Source: Bidens hawaiensis (taxonomy: Eukaryota; Streptophyta; Magnoliopsida; Asterales; Asteraceae). Taken from it: 64,000 bases of DNA. The DNA lies in assembly GCA_021521415.1 (NCBI GenBank), contig JAIQDT010009183.1:24400-88399 (forward strand), read 5' to 3'. A model generated the notes under the pieces. That model ran no database searches. It saw only the letters and a list, made by a program, of their open reading frames with translations, and was not told where the DNA came from. Numbering within the stretch: the first letter of the stretch is position 1; each line of letters begins with the position of its first letter. Shown in pieces: positions 30,574-43,040 of this stretch. The position numbers and the translations under genes are program-made.

Positions 30574-33500
30574 TAGAGGTGCACAAACCGGTTTTTTTAA
30601 AAAAACCGGTTCGGTTATTAACCGGACCGGTTTTTTTTGGCCCGGAAAAAAACCGGTTCGGTTAATAACCGGTTTTTTTCTGTCAAAACCCTAACCGGTC
30701 TAACCGGTTAGGACCGGTTTAGAAACCGGTTAGAACCGGTTAATAAACCGGTTTTTTTATTAACCGGTTTTTTTTTTTTTTTTTTTTTAAATTTCGCGGT
30801 TTCAAATACGAATATTTGTTTTTTATATTTTGTACTTAATGAAGACCATTATTTTTTCACAGTATAAACAAACCGGTTTACAAGGCAAAACGGACTGACC
30901 GAAGCCATTCTTTGCTTTCGTTGTTAGGGTTCTTTGCTTGGAAGATGAGTATGAGTGTGTGTTGGTGAATGTGTTTTCAACAAACCAAAGATTAAAAACA
31001 CATAACTTTCATTTATAGTTTTTACATTAAAAATACAAACATTAAATCGTTATCGCATATTCGTAACTCAAAAATACAAACATTAAATCATTAACACTGA
31101 AGAAATCTCTGCCAAGAACTGTTGTTCATGATTTAACTCAAAAATACAAACATTAAATCGTGAACTAGCAGATGCTCCTGTTGTTCCCAATCGCAGTTTG
31201 TTCATGATTTGCCTCCATGTTTGCTGTTTCTTTAACTAAATTAGAAAAATCCAAATCAACAAATAAAAAAGAGCACATATTAGGAAAAAGAATGCTTAGA
31301 CACGATTACATGAACAACTTGCTGTTTCTTACTCATGATTTGCCTCCATGTCTGCTGTTTCTTTAACTAATTTTCTTCGCTACCCGATCCCGAGCTATTT
31401 CTTAGGTAATCGTCGTACGCGGCTTCTTCATCGGTCATTGGTTGAGTGTGTCATTCATTGACCTCGTATTCATACAAGCCCGCTTCATACTCCATTTCCC
31501 CCTCGAGTGAGCGTTGATGTTGTGCCCTATCTAAAGAGTCCAAGTAATCATTGTAGCAAATCGACATCTCTATAGCTGGTGCAGTGAGTCGAGTCCTCCT
31601 AATCGATATAACCCTGCCAGAAACAGAAAAAGCAGACTCCGAAGCTACCGTGGAAGCTTGGACCGTTAGTAAATCTTTGGCCATGGCGGCGAGGATCGGA
31701 AACTCATCCTCCTTACCTCTCCACCAAGCCAGCAAATCAAGACTTCTAAATTCATCCGGAGTCATGTGTTTCACAAAGTTGGTACCACCATACCTTCCAA
31801 GTTCACTGCTTGGGGTGTTTACCTTTTGACGTTTACCGGCGTCTTCCCAAATCATGTAGTACATCCCCATTTCAAGGTCGGTTTGGGATTGGGATTGGGC
31901 AACAGCTCTTAACGAGTCATGAATTTGGGAAGACGACCCGTATTTTGTAAGGTAGACATCATACATGTTTGACAAGGTGGTGTTGAAAGCATTCTTTAAA
32001 GTTTGGCTATAATAGGGGTTTTGATCGTCGTTTAACCCTAGCTCATCACAAATTTTTTCTATTAAAGTTTCAACACCACCAACATTGATGCAAGGGTTTA
32101 ACGCAGCAGCACATGTCAAAACATCGGGTAGTTCTTGAAAATATTTTATAAATTTTTCTTTCATTTTTACACCCATATCAAAATAAGGTGCACCCCTACA
32201 ATGAAGTTCACTCAACTTTGTGCACATGACAACAATTTTTGGTAAAGCAATGGGGCTTGTTGGATAGTAAACCCCGGATAAACTAGTTGTGCAAGATTTA
32301 AAAATTTGAAGGACCTCCGTAACGATCTCAATCAATAACCAGTTTCTAGGATCGTACGGTGCACATTTACCCCTACTTGACAAAATTTGATGAAACGCAA
32401 TTAATGATTCTTTTTGTTGGATGGCTTTCTCAAACATATTACAAGTCGAGTTCCATCTTGTTGGACAGTCCCAATTTGGCCCCAACCATTGACAATTAGC
32501 TTCTACACAAAATTTTTTGTATCTTGAAAATGTTTTATTGTTGCTAAAAACATCTCGTAACATTCTTTTAAAATTGTTTTTTTGCGTTTCGATCACGTTT
32601 AACCCATCTTGCACGGCCAAGTTGATAATATGTGCAATGCATCGGCTATGAAAAAACGCTCCATCACAAATAGGTTTATACTTTAATTTTAAATGGCCAA
32701 CCGCGGCCGTATTGTTGGACGCGTTATCAAACGAAATTGAAAAGATTTTATGTTCAATCTTGTATTGTCGAATGACTTTATCCAAGATTTGAAAAATATT
32801 TCTACCCGTGTGCGGGTAATCAAACAATTGAAACGCAACGGTTCGTTTCATCATTTGCCACGACTCGGGGTCAACCCAATGAGCCGTCACACAAATGTAT
32901 GAGTCGGGCGAACCATGAGGTACCGACCACACATTCGTTGTTAAGTTTACACCAGTTTGTAAGTTTGAAAAGTATGAAATTAGTTCGGATTTAGCGTTTT
33001 TCCATGCTTTAAGACAATCTCTTCTAAGGGTCGAACGACTTACGTGTTGGTAGCGTGGTTGAACATAATTTTGCATCATCTCCGTGAATTGAGGGTTGTC
33101 GAAGTGGTTGAAAGGAAGTGTTTGTTGAATCACAAAGTTTGAAAACTGTTGACGTACCGCTTCAACGTCGTACGTAAACACCGCTCCTGGATTCGTCATC
33201 TCCGGCTGCGAACTACTTCCCGATTCGTCCTTCAAGGCCTTGCAAAAGGGCCTTTGTACATGCGCTTTTAAAGTGGAGTTTGCATCTTTGCCATAAAACT
33301 TCAAACAATGTTTGCATCGAGCTTTTTGGCTACCGTTAGACATTTCGCATAGGTCGAAATGTTGCCAAACATCATGGTTTCGTTTCGTGGGGATGACCCG
33401 AACGACCGTTTCTCCCGTGTTCGAGGCACCCATGTTGACGGATGAAGCAGCACTTTGGGAGGCCATGATAATCGACTACGAAATAAGAGTGGTATACTCG

Positions 33501-34035
33501 AGTATGAAATAAACGACTACGAAATAAGAGCGTATGGAGTGGTAATGTGGTATAATTGAGCGTGAGATAACAAAAAAATCGCGTATGAAATAAACGTTTA
33601 GAGCGTTTGGAGTTGTATAATCGAGTGTGATCTAACCAATACCCAACCTAAACTATATATAGATGTTTGTGGGGGTAAAATGGTAAAAAAAAAAACGGTA
33701 AAAAAAAAAACGGCCATATAGCCGTTTAACAACGTTCATAAACCGGTTTTTAACTGGTTATGGAGAAACTGGTTAACCGGTTTTTCCACAACGGTCAAAA
33801 AACGGTTTTTTTATAAACCGGTTAACCGGTTTTTCCATAACCGGTTAACAAAAAAACCGGTTTTTCCATTAACCGGTTCGTTAACCGGTTTTGGATCTAA
33901 AACTTGTAACCGAAAGACGGACCGCCGGTTTGTAAACCGGTCAAACCGGTTTTTAAAAAACCGGTTTTCGTAAAAACCGGTTTCCGGTTTAAACCGGTAA
34001 GCCGGTTGGGGAACCGGTTTTTTTGGCCATCTCTA
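30574..34035 (-). mobile_element. hAT element with open transposase frame
   Basis: The left end TAGAGGTGCACAAACCGG and right end, read inward, TAGAGATGGCCAAAAAAACC form an imperfect TIR. Both subterminal zones (30590-30780 and 33735-34020) are packed with more than a dozen AACCGGTT-type palindromes, typical transposase-binding arrays. The transposase gene lies on the minus strand. A TSD is not clean: GTCGAGAG and CTCAATAG agree at 5 of 8 positions, so the insertion is old or the ends shifted. Confidence 0.85.
31451..33466 (-). CDS. hAT transposase (BED finger, RNase H-like core, hATC), 671 aa, catalytic Asp replaced
   Basis: Full-length open frame. N-terminal BED zinc finger with W34, F37, C51, C54, H69 and C75 (DNA binding). 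The RNase H-like core follows. The LTT-x-VWS motif, where hAT enzymes normally have Asp, reads LTTNVWS with Asn178 (codon AAT at 32935-32933). The second Asp is present in FDNASNN (D247) and the third acidic residue in ASESAFS (Glu, about 608). DCPTRWNST and the C-terminal hATC dimerisation region (about 565-640: LDLLAWWRGKEDEFP, SGRVISIRRTRL) are intact. It belongs to the plant DAYSLEEPER/RICESLEEPER-like ZBED group. Retained ORF with lost catalytic residue suggests recent inactivation, a binding-only protein, or possible domestication, though its own TIRs are still present. Confidence 0.9.
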   Translation of the reverse strand: MASQSAASSVNMGASNTGETVVRVIPTKRNHDVWQHFDLCEMSNGSQKARCKHCLKFYGKDANSTLKAHVQRPFCKALKDESGSSSQPEMTNPGAVFTYDVEAVRQQFSNFVIQQTLPFNHFDNPQFTEMMQNYVQPRYQHVSRSTLRRDCLKAWKNAKSELISYFSNLQTGVNLTTNVWSVPHGSPDSYICVTAHWVDPESWQMMKRTVAFQLFDYPHTGRNIFQILDKVIRQYKIEHKIFSISFDNASNNTAAVGHLKLKYKPICDGAFFHSRCIAHIINLAVQDGLNVIETQKNNFKRMLRDVFSNNKTFSRYKKFCVEANCQWLGPNWDCPTRWNSTCNMFEKAIQQKESLIAFHQILSSRGKCAPYDPRNWLLIEIVTEVLQIFKSCTTSLSGVYYPTSPIALPKIVVMCTKLSELHCRGAPYFDMGVKMKEKFIKYFQELPDVLTCAAALNPCINVGGVETLIEKICDELGLNDDQNPYYSQTLKNAFNTTLSNMYDVYLTKYGSSSQIHDSLRAVAQSQSQTDLEMGMYYMIWEDAGKRQKVNTPSSELGRYGGTNFVKHMTPDEFRSLDLLAWWRGKEDEFPILAAMAKDLLTVQASTVASESAFSVSGRVISIRRTRLTAPAIEMSICYNDYLDSLDRAQHQRSLEGEMEYEAGLYEYEVNE

Positions 34036-34189
34036 CTCAATAGAATCATATTTCTTAAAGTTCAAATCAAATAAAGTCTAAACAAAGTTTATAACCTAAA
34101 GCAAATAAAAACCACTAACCTCTTTTTCTGTTGCTTGAATGAGAAACATCAAACACAAATAGACTCAATAGAATCATCATATTATTTTG

Positions 34190-34715
34190 AGGTTGATGTT
34201 TTTAATACGGTTTTGAATATGCGAATTCAAGAACTTGGAAATAGATTCAGTGATGTCTCAACTTGTTTGTTAGAAAATCTGTCCGGTTTAAATCTTTGAG
34301 ATTGTTTTTCAAGTTTGACATATCTAAGATAGTGGCATTTTCAAAAATGTATCAGAATGATTTTTGTAATGAATAAATTAAGAGGGTGCATTTTAGGTGA
34401 TGGTATGACCTTTTATCATACTTTAGAAGAACATGATAAATATGCAAAATTGGGTGGAATGTGTGACATTTCTCGTGTAATGGCAGAAACCGGAAAGTAC
34501 ACAACTTTTTCTTCGGTTTATCGAATATTGAAGCTAGCGTTGGTTTTACCAATTGCAACCGCAACCGTTGAAATATGTTTTTTTTTCTAAAATGAAGCTT
34601 ATCAATACGAGTTTGCGCAAGCGAATAGATGATGAGTATTTGGACAATGCTTTAATTTGTGCTGTTGAAAGAGAAACACTTGATAAAGTAAAAGAAGAAG
34701 GTGTAATGACTTGAT
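34190..34715 (+). pseudogene. Second hAT-type transposase remnant (TTF/DUF4371, ZMYM1-like), frameshifted
   Basis: Frames read MRIQELGNRFSDVSTCLLEN near 34218-34275, then KYTTFSSVYRILKLALVLPI, ATATVEICF and SKMKLINTSLRKRIDDEYLD near 34495-34650. This is the C-terminal part of the ZMYM1/TTF-type hAT transposase common in plants, whose usual block is ATATVERAFSAMK. A run of nine T at about 34578-34586 puts the last part out of frame by one base. It is unrelated to the transposase of the neighbouring element. Confidence 0.7.
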
Positions 34716-34915
34716 TTTAAACTTTCAAAAATAGAAGAGGAGAAATTTGCACCCATGTGTTTATTTTATTTATTATCGTGTTTCTACTTTTGTTTCGTTT
34801 ACATTGTATGAAATATGACACAAAAAAAACTTAACGTTACCCCTGAGATTTTTGTCTATATCCGCCACTGTACATATGTTAAGTGAATTTAGGAGTATAT
34901 TGAATACAATACAAC

Positions 34916-34968
34916 ATTATTATGTGTAATTATTTGTTATAGTATATAGTCATCAAACGAGTAAGAGC
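34916..34968 (+). repeat. Displaced 3' flank of NIMIN-like 2
   Basis: ATTATGTGTAATTATTTGTT and the following TAGTCATCAAACGAG match 18610-18658 behind gene 1 (about 41 of 49 positions) and 19963-20002. It marks where the sequence downstream of gene 2 continues after the transposon block. Confidence 0.6.
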
Positions 34969-35039
34969 CGGGCACGAAAGGATAAAATGAAGTATGTAAC
35001 GAGCCGAGTTTATATGGCTCAACTTGAATTATTAATTAA

Positions 35040-35240
35040 CTTCGCATTGTGCCGAGTCATTAAGAGACCTGACGGGTATGCCCGAAACCCGAAACAAATG
35101 CGATGGGTATACCCGAAACCCGATGGGTATGGGCCGTGTATGGGATCGAGATTTAAAAATTCATGCGGATTGAGATAAACCGAAAACACATACCCGTTTA
35201 ACCGAACCATATACCCAAAAAATTCTTCGTATTTTGCAGG
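35040..35240. mobile_element. CCCGA/GGGTAT-rich hAT-like remnant
   Basis: Dense GGGTATACCCGAAACCCG-type motifs on both strands, similar to 14419-14765. Ends not resolved. Confidence 0.4.
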
Positions 35241-36660
35241 TTGTGAAGTATATATATAACAAACTATATAAAAATCATAATAATATTTTTTATTTATTAT
35301 AACGCTTGTATATATGGAGCGTATTTCACAAATTATTAGAGCTTAAATAGCCTTTTACATGTACATATTATTTTTTAATAAAAAAGATTATGCCATAAAT
35401 CAATAATATATTTAACCTAAATATATAATTCATATTAAAAATATGTTTCCTAAGCGGGCCTACTTGTGTAATAAATTAATAATAATAGTGCATCTAACTT
35501 AGTTACGTTACTATTTACTACATAGATACGTCTAACATGTATCTATCTGCGTGTCTAAGTCGTCAAAATCTAGCGAATGAACAAACCATGCAAATATAAT
35601 TATGCATTTCAACTACTATAACGTCACGTCTAAAATTACTTATGATTCATGAATATTATACCCTACTCACAAATACACGCGTCGTGTTACGAGTCATCTC
35701 ATAAGGAAAATTCACTATGCATTAACCCTAACTTTAACTTCATGGTTATCTACTCATTAGAAAGTGGGTAGATGTCATTCAACAAAAAAGAAAGTGGGGA
35801 GATTCTATTAATATGAGTTTAGTCTAGTCTAAAGGACAAATTGTCTCTAAGTATTCATCGTTAAATAATTAACGGAGTATAATTGATTTGAATTAAGGTA
35901 TTTAGTAAATGATGCCACACAAAAGGTGGGATTAGTTTAGAATTATTGAAAAGTATAATGGAATATAATTGATTTTAGGGAAAATATCATAAGGTCCATT
36001 TTACATTTCAGTTCTTAAATAAACAAAATATTTATTTAGGTAGCTTTTTTTTGTTATAATATTCACCCTGAACCTTGTTGATTCATACATTTCTTAATCA
36101 TTAACCGACAAGATTTTTAAACAACAAGATTCTATCACACGTCAAAAATATCTCGTCGGAATTAAAAAAAAAATTCATCGGAAGCCAAAAAGGTAATAAT
36201 AGGACACCTAAAAAATCTCATCGGCTACATTATGAAAAAAAACTATCGACTCGACAATTTATGACATGTGGCAGAATCTTATTGGTTGAGATTTGAGAAT
36301 CTCGTCGTCTAATGATTAAATAGTGTATGGGTCGACAAGATTACAGATGGACATTATAGGAAAAAGCGGGGTAAATACTAAATAGATATTTTGTTTACTT
36401 TTCATCAGTTAAATGAACATTTCGGTAATTTCCCTTGATCTTATATAACAGAAGGTAATTGAAATTGTGTGTTGTTTTCCAAATGGGTTGGGCTACAAAG
36501 TGAACCTTAAATGGGCCATGGGCCCATGGCAGTGACCCCTTTAGTTTTGTTTTCTCAATAGTTGGGCTTGTCTACTTCACAGTCTTGGTTCACAACTCTG
36601 TAACAGTAAGGTATCATCGGCCCAAGAAATAATCTTAAACTTTGGGCTAAATTTTATAAA
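35241..36660. other. Intergenic, AT-rich, no supported gene
   Basis: No coding frame of note. 36090-36360 has repeated CGTCGG/CATCGG and AAGATT text that looks like a decayed repeat. Confidence 0.4.
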
Positions 36661-36662
36661 GA

Positions 36663-36943
36663 CATATAGCTTTATAAAATACCAGGTTTCGGACCCGACC
36701 CGGTGTACCTAACCCACGGGTACGACCTGGTCCAAAAATTTCTCCCCGGAACTGGAACCGACCGAGACCTGCCGGAACCGGAATACTCGTTCAAAACCCG
36801 GCCCGACCCGAAAAATCGGTCAAATACCCAACTAAACCCGAAACCGGTTTCTACCCGACCCGGTTTTGACTTTTGTTAACCATACCCGAAACCGGTTCTT
36901 ACCCGATTCCAGTTCTTGAAAAAACCCGGTTTGTGCACCTCTA
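36663..36943. mobile_element. ACCCG-rich hAT-like remnant with TTGTGCACCTCTA end
   Basis: The right end GGTTTGTGCACCTCTA at 36943 is the inverted form of the hAT terminus at 30574 and 14419. The interior is packed with CCCGACC/ACCGG motifs. Left end and TSD not resolved. Confidence 0.5.
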
Positions 36944-37419
36944 CTACATGTAGAGAACGGGTTTGGACCAGACCGGACCGAACCACTATTCTATTATTAG
37001 ACAAAACACTATTGAGTCATGTTTTATAGGAAAACTTTTTCGGGTTGAAAATCTAGAGAACACTGATGTGTTCTAAAATATACATATTATTATATAAATA
37101 TTTTTTACACTTTTAAACACATTTTATTCAGGTTTCTATTAAAAGTTATTATTAATTGGTTCATATGTGGGTTTTTAACGTTTTACGAGACAATGAGCTA
37201 AAATTGGATACTTTTACTAAATTTGAGATAACGAGCTAAAATGAAGTATATCTTAGAAAAGTCAAATTTGACGAGTGAAACTTGAACCTGGCCGGTTGAA
37301 TAGTTTATTGTCTATTATATATTATTATTATATGTCATACTTAGTTGACATAATTATATTCTAGTAATAGTTACTACTATATTATATTTTAACAAATTAT
37401 ATGTAACAATGCTCACAGA

Positions 37420-37639
37420 TGTGTCTACGTTGGAATTAAAAGAAATCAAAATGGAGTTAATGGTTTTAAGATGAATCTCAAATTAAATTTGTCGTGAGGC
37501 TTTGTCCAACCCAAGATGGAGGGATCATAACTAAGGTGTAATTCTAGATGGGCTCTAAGACATCGTGGGCTTAAAGAATAAGAAAATCCCTACAGGATTT
37601 GAAAAGTGGTCGGTTAAGCATGTTGGCTATTAATTAAGA

Positions 37640-37692
<53 letters not shown>

Positions 37693-38476
37693 GACAGTGG
37701 GGAAGGGGAAAAAAGCAAGAAAGAGAGGAGTTTTTTTTAAAGGAAGATCGACAGGAGGAAGTTTAGAGCAGCCTATCACAATTGTTAATTAGAGAGAAGA
37801 GCACTTTGATTCGAGCAGAGAGCGTTTAAGATTGCTAGATTTAGTTCTTCATAAGGAGTCCGTCTAGGTTTGATTTTTCAGCCTTGTTTATCTAGTCGAG
37901 CGAATACTTTAAACTACCTTTGATTTCCGCGCTGTAAGGTAGGATTTCGTTTGAAGGTACTTGTCATAAAATAAGTTAGCGACCGTAAGGGAGTCTAATT
38001 AAACTAGTATTTAAGAACTTAAGAGAAATCCATAGGTGTCGTCTTGAGAATGGTTAGGGGTCCTGTGCAGGTTTTCGTTAAGTGACGATTTTATGATCCC
38101 AGTTTCATAATATGCATTTTCCAACTAATTGACAATTGATACATTAGGGATTCTAGCATAGGTGGTTGCTCATCATCATCTGAATTAAGCCCAAGTTCTA
38201 AATTTAGTCATCTTTAGTTTTTTTTAATTAGTTTTAATATTAGGTTAATCTTAGTTTTTAGTTAAACCCCCTAATAATAATAAATAAATAGTTGTGTCTG
38301 TAGTTGAGTCTAATTTAGCTAGTTAACGTAATTAACAGAGTCTCGTGGGTTTGATATCCGGACTTGCTTAGCTGTACTAGAGTCGATCGGTTCACTTGCC
38401 GGTTAGTAGTTTAGTTAAGTTTAAAAGTCTAGAATTTATTACTTAGTGTCTAGATTAGCGTAATTTAGTTAATAAT
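37420..38476 (+). mobile_element. Probable LTR remnant (leader and R/U5-like part)
   Basis: The AT/TATA-rich stretch at 37643 is followed by a purine-rich leader and, at 38342-38412, by a module (CGTG, GATATCCGGACTT, GATCGGTTCACTTGCCGG) that recurs near the 3' end of the solo LTR at 48506-48575. No TSD or exact ends were found. Confidence 0.45.
37643..37690. repeat. (AT)n microsatellite
   Basis: About 24 AT units, directly before a purine-rich leader-like segment. Confidence 0.9.
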
Positions 38477-38499
38477 TATTAGACTACTTTTAGCAAACA

Positions 38500-40780
38500 T
38501 GCTTGAATATACATGGCGTGTTTTGGTCAACTCATCGGGTTCACAGGTCGACCCATGTACTTTTTAAAGTATAAGCCAAGAAATATATTTTATGTCCACA
38601 CTTAAAATCATTGACTAATTTGTGTCAAAGTGTAAAGGGCAAAAAGGAAAAAACCAGCATTCATTTTTTTATATGTTTGTGTCAACTGAACGATTCAACG
38701 CACCAAAGCTCGTGTCTTTGACACGATTTTGGGTTCTAGATGAGTTTGACCCTCAAACACAACCTATTTAACGCATATTAATATAGATATTGATTCAATA
38801 CTTTCACACTAAGATTAAGTTTTACATTTTTTCCCTTAACTTTGCACACTATTCCTACCACACACTTATCTTGCAAATCACTCAAAGGATGATGAGCAAA
38901 ACAAAAGAGATTTGGTAGTCAACTAAAGTGTCAAATCATGAATAATTTCATTGGGGTCATGAAACATGTTTTCATATGTAAAAGTTACATGAAAAAAACA
39001 AAACAAAAGTGTGTTTATTATTTGATGAAAGACAAAGATACTTGACGTGAATGAATATGTTTGCCACTAATATCCCAACAAAGTCAAAGGCTATGCTTCT
39101 CCTTCATTCCATTCCATACCATTCTTTAGCTCCCAATCCATTCCAACCTTTGCTTTCCTTTGATATCATTACAACTTCCATTGATTCCTCTAGACCTCAC
39201 ATTTTCACTTGATTATACACCTTTTACTTTTACTTTATGTGTCACACACTCACACATTCATGTCTATTCATTCATGATCACATCATACGTCGCGGTCTAT
39301 GATTGTAGGGGGCGATTTGTGAGCCGCGTATTTTGCTTTATACACTATTACACTGTTTGTTTCGTGATTGTTCTGTCGTTGATTTTACATTTTGTTATTA
39401 TTCTTTATAATGAGAGTAAAATGGTCGTATAAAAAGTGCTTGTGAGTTATAAAGTACAAAGTACGGTGCATGAATCTTCTTATACATAATATGCTTTTGT
39501 TGCCAAGTACTTGTTTTTACACATATATATAGTACATATAAAGTATACATGTATCTATGCATCTATAGTTGTGTGGTCAAAAAGATATGAGTACTCACTA
39601 CTCACATTTACAAGATTAAAAAAGGATATTGAATTTTAATAATTTTAATTTTGATTCAATGGTTGGTGTTAAAGCCTGACTAAAAGAAATATTTTTTTGG
39701 CAATTCTAACTTTCAATCTATTTTTCTCCGGCAATCTCATACTAACTGAAAAGTAATCGTGTTAGCTTTTTTATGACATGGAAAATATATATAAGATTGC
39801 TGAAAGAAAATATGTTGTATGTTGAAAGTTAGGGATGTCAGAAAATATTTATTAAAGTGAGTTTAGCATCAGCGAATAGGCCAAATTTGAAATTATGAAA
39901 ATTCAGTATCCCTACAAAAAGGTTTTATGCAATAATAAAAATAAAAATACAAACCGATCCTTTTTTTTTTTCCAGATCTATCTTTTTGATATGTTTTTGA
40001 ATAAAAATAAGGAGACGAAAATGTAAGTTGTCTTAAACTAATCGGAAAGATGAGGAACCAAAATTGTAATTAAGCACATAAAAGACTATTCTGTTCCCTT
40101 AATTTGTTAATCACATATACATTAACCATTTATACAAAAAGACGAAAAGTATTAAACCTTGTAGGCTTGTACATAGGTCCCACATTATAACATCGTATAA
40201 ATATATTAACTAAAATTCATAAAAATAGTACGCAAATTACTCGAGCTCAAAAAACAAGCTTATTTTTATGCTCGAGTCCAACTTTTCTCAACCTCAACTC
40301 AATTCAAGCTTTTCGATCTTGATAGTTCATGAGCGACACAAGTCGTTAACTAGCTGGAGCATATTGAAGGTATTTGTACCATATAGTTTCAATATATATG
40401 TATACATTTTCATACTATAAAAGATGGATTATTAATTCAATACTTCATATGCCAAAATTGTAAAATCACTATAAAAGATAAATAGTTTTGTAGTCTGTTT
40501 TAAATCATTTATAACGTTATCTGGTTTTTAAAACTGCTTCGATCAGTGACCCGACCGATAAAATGACCGATTCAATAATAGATTTGTAGAACCTGAGACA
40601 GATTTGAGTTTATAATTTCATTAACCAAAGGTAATAATAATTTTGGTTTACTTGAAAGTAATTTTTAATTTATTTATAAACAGTCTGCAAACTTTAAATA
40701 TACATTACTAATTACAAGAAACCAACACAGGTTATCCTGCTACAACAACAAAACACAAATAATAAGTTGCAGGCTTAATG
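38500..40780. other. Intergenic, no supported gene
   Basis: A 90-codon frame at 39160-39432 has no motif that I recognise and hydrophobic, random-looking composition. 40240-40350 has GAGCTC/AAGCTT motifs of the 16911 family. 3' flank of BOR1 begins near 40750. Confidence 0.4.
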
Positions 40781-40806
40781 TCACACAACACACGTAAACT
40801 CGGGTT

Positions 40807-43004
40807 TCATTTGCGGGGACTTCTTCCCAACGAAGATGGTGCGATCGGGCTAAACGGTTCTCGTGCAGCCGACCGAGGACTATGCAATGCCCGCAGCTCA
40901 TTAACCCGAGGACTGTGTGCGGTCAAGGATATTCGTGGACTTTTTCCGTCTCTTGATGGTGTCACGGTGGTGCTCGTCATTTTTGAGCTGCATGTTCGTC
41001 GGATTTCTCCCCGGCTTCTCGTGATCACTTCGTCCAGCACTTCTCCGACGTCGGCGGTTGACGTTCTTGCGCCGAATTCTCCCTCCTAATTCAACAATCA
41101 AATGTTATTATTATTGTTCTTTTTCGAGCTTCACATATTGAGCTCGAGCTGACTCGCAAGCCTAAACGAGGTTTTATTTATGTAAATATATATTTAATAT
41201 ATTTATATAATAACTATTATTATGTGTAAAACTATATAAAAATAATTAAGTAATATATGTTATATTATATATAAAAAAAATAAATTTTTGATATATATGT
41301 AAATAATTAATAAATAATAAACGAGCCAGGCTCGAACTCTAGAGATAGAGCTTTAAACGAGCCGAGCTCGAGCTTCAGCGATAGAGCTCTAAACAAGTCG
41401 AGCTCAAGCCTTAATGAGCTTGGGCTCGGCTCGTTTACAACCCTAAGGCGGTTTATGGTTTACCTGAGGATAGTTGAAAGGTATCGCCGGTGTCTCTTCA
41501 TACTCCGCTGCATCCAGATCCTGAAGATGCACGCCTTTGAAAAACTTAGGCAAAATGTATTGTCGAACCGGAACTAAAAGCATGATCATCAATGGGAACA
41601 AAAGTCCGGCGATCGGAATCCACGTTATTCCAAAGCAGATTAACAAATATGTCGTTTGGAATAATGTAAACGTCGCAATAGTCTTGAACGGGACGGTTTC
41701 AACGAATGTTGCATGGTAATCCTCGAGAACTCTGCAAACATGCATTAAGTGTTTAGGGACGTGTATGTGACGTATAATCATTATTAATGAACAAGTAATA
41801 ATATTTATAAGTCATTTTAATCTAGATCATTACTTGAACCGTCGGCTTGGTGCAGTGAACAGAAGCAATATCCGCTCCCAAAACTGGTTTCCGGGTAAGC
41901 TTTCAATCGCCATGAATGCAAAATAACCCCAAAGAACTGAAGTTGGAATCAGTTTTAAACCCGGCATTGCTGCAACACAGCCTCCGACCATACACGACTG
42001 AAGCAGGTTACTGACGCGTTGCTCTTTGACTTCAACAGGTAAAAGATCGTCGATTTCTTTCTCGATGTCAAACACAGTCTCGTCGACTGGTGCATCGATG
42101 TTCCCCATGCTTGAAGCCAGCTGAACCGTTGATTCTTTTAGCTCTTTTAATCCACGGTCCGACGGTCCTTGATGGACTAATGGAGTTTGCATCTGATGAT
42201 ATGCTTCTTGCATGTTTCCGTATAGTTGACCTAAGCTCGAGTTCATTTTCATACTTTCGCGCGCAGTCTCCACGAGCCGGTTCCTTAGCAACTGCATATT
42301 ATTCGCATAATATAAAATTGCTGTATACTTTTGAGATTAAGGGGGTGTTTGGTAACAGTTTTAATCGTTTTAACGGTTTTTACCTGGTGTTTGAGAGTAG
42401 CAAGACTCTTGGTATGCATAGGGGATTGCGGAATGACACCGTTAGACGGTGGGATACCGAGTAGACCGCACAGTAATGTCTGCACACATTAGACAAGGGT
42501 GTATTAGGTAATACATACATATATAATGCATAATATATGTATATTTAAGAAGTTAACAAGTACCAGGAATCCTAAAAGAAGCAAGTCATAATGAAAAGAT
42601 GGCGGCTTTCGCAAATTAAACTCTTTTTGTTGAGCGAGTTGAGACGCGACACTGTGGTCAAAGTAGTACAAAACCGCGATCATGGTTGCGGGAACGAAAG
42701 CTCCAAATATGAAGAGAATTGGTACATTTAGCATATCCTGTCATTTATAATTTCAAATAATGAGTATACATTTGATCAACAGAACACCGTCACAAACTAT
42801 CAATCCAAACACTCCCCATACCTTGATAACGGTCCAGTTGTCATATGCACCGGGAGACCACGGGTTCGGGCTAAAAAGACGCCGTGGGATTCCTTTTGGA
42901 ACACTTGAAGCAGGTGCATACGACACGGCTGTCCAAACGAGGACCATTAAGGGCACCCCGTAATCTGCAATAAGGCTTCTAATCCAACCTGCAAACACAT
43001 AAAA

Positions 43005-43040
<36 letters not shown>

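Noticed and set aside
30566..34043. Clear 8-bp TSD for the hAT element
   Set aside because: GTCGAGAG and CTCAATAG agree at only 5 of 8 positions; I do not claim it.
39160..39432. 90-codon ORF as a small membrane protein gene
   Set aside because: Hydrophobic but random-looking, no homology recognised, no promoter or partner; in AT-rich plant DNA such frames are expected by chance.
40778..41101. Plus-strand 103-codon ORF and second minus-frame ORF
   Set aside because: Both are shadows of BOR1 exon 11, whose frame continues exon 10 in phase and ends in the conserved BOR1 tail.
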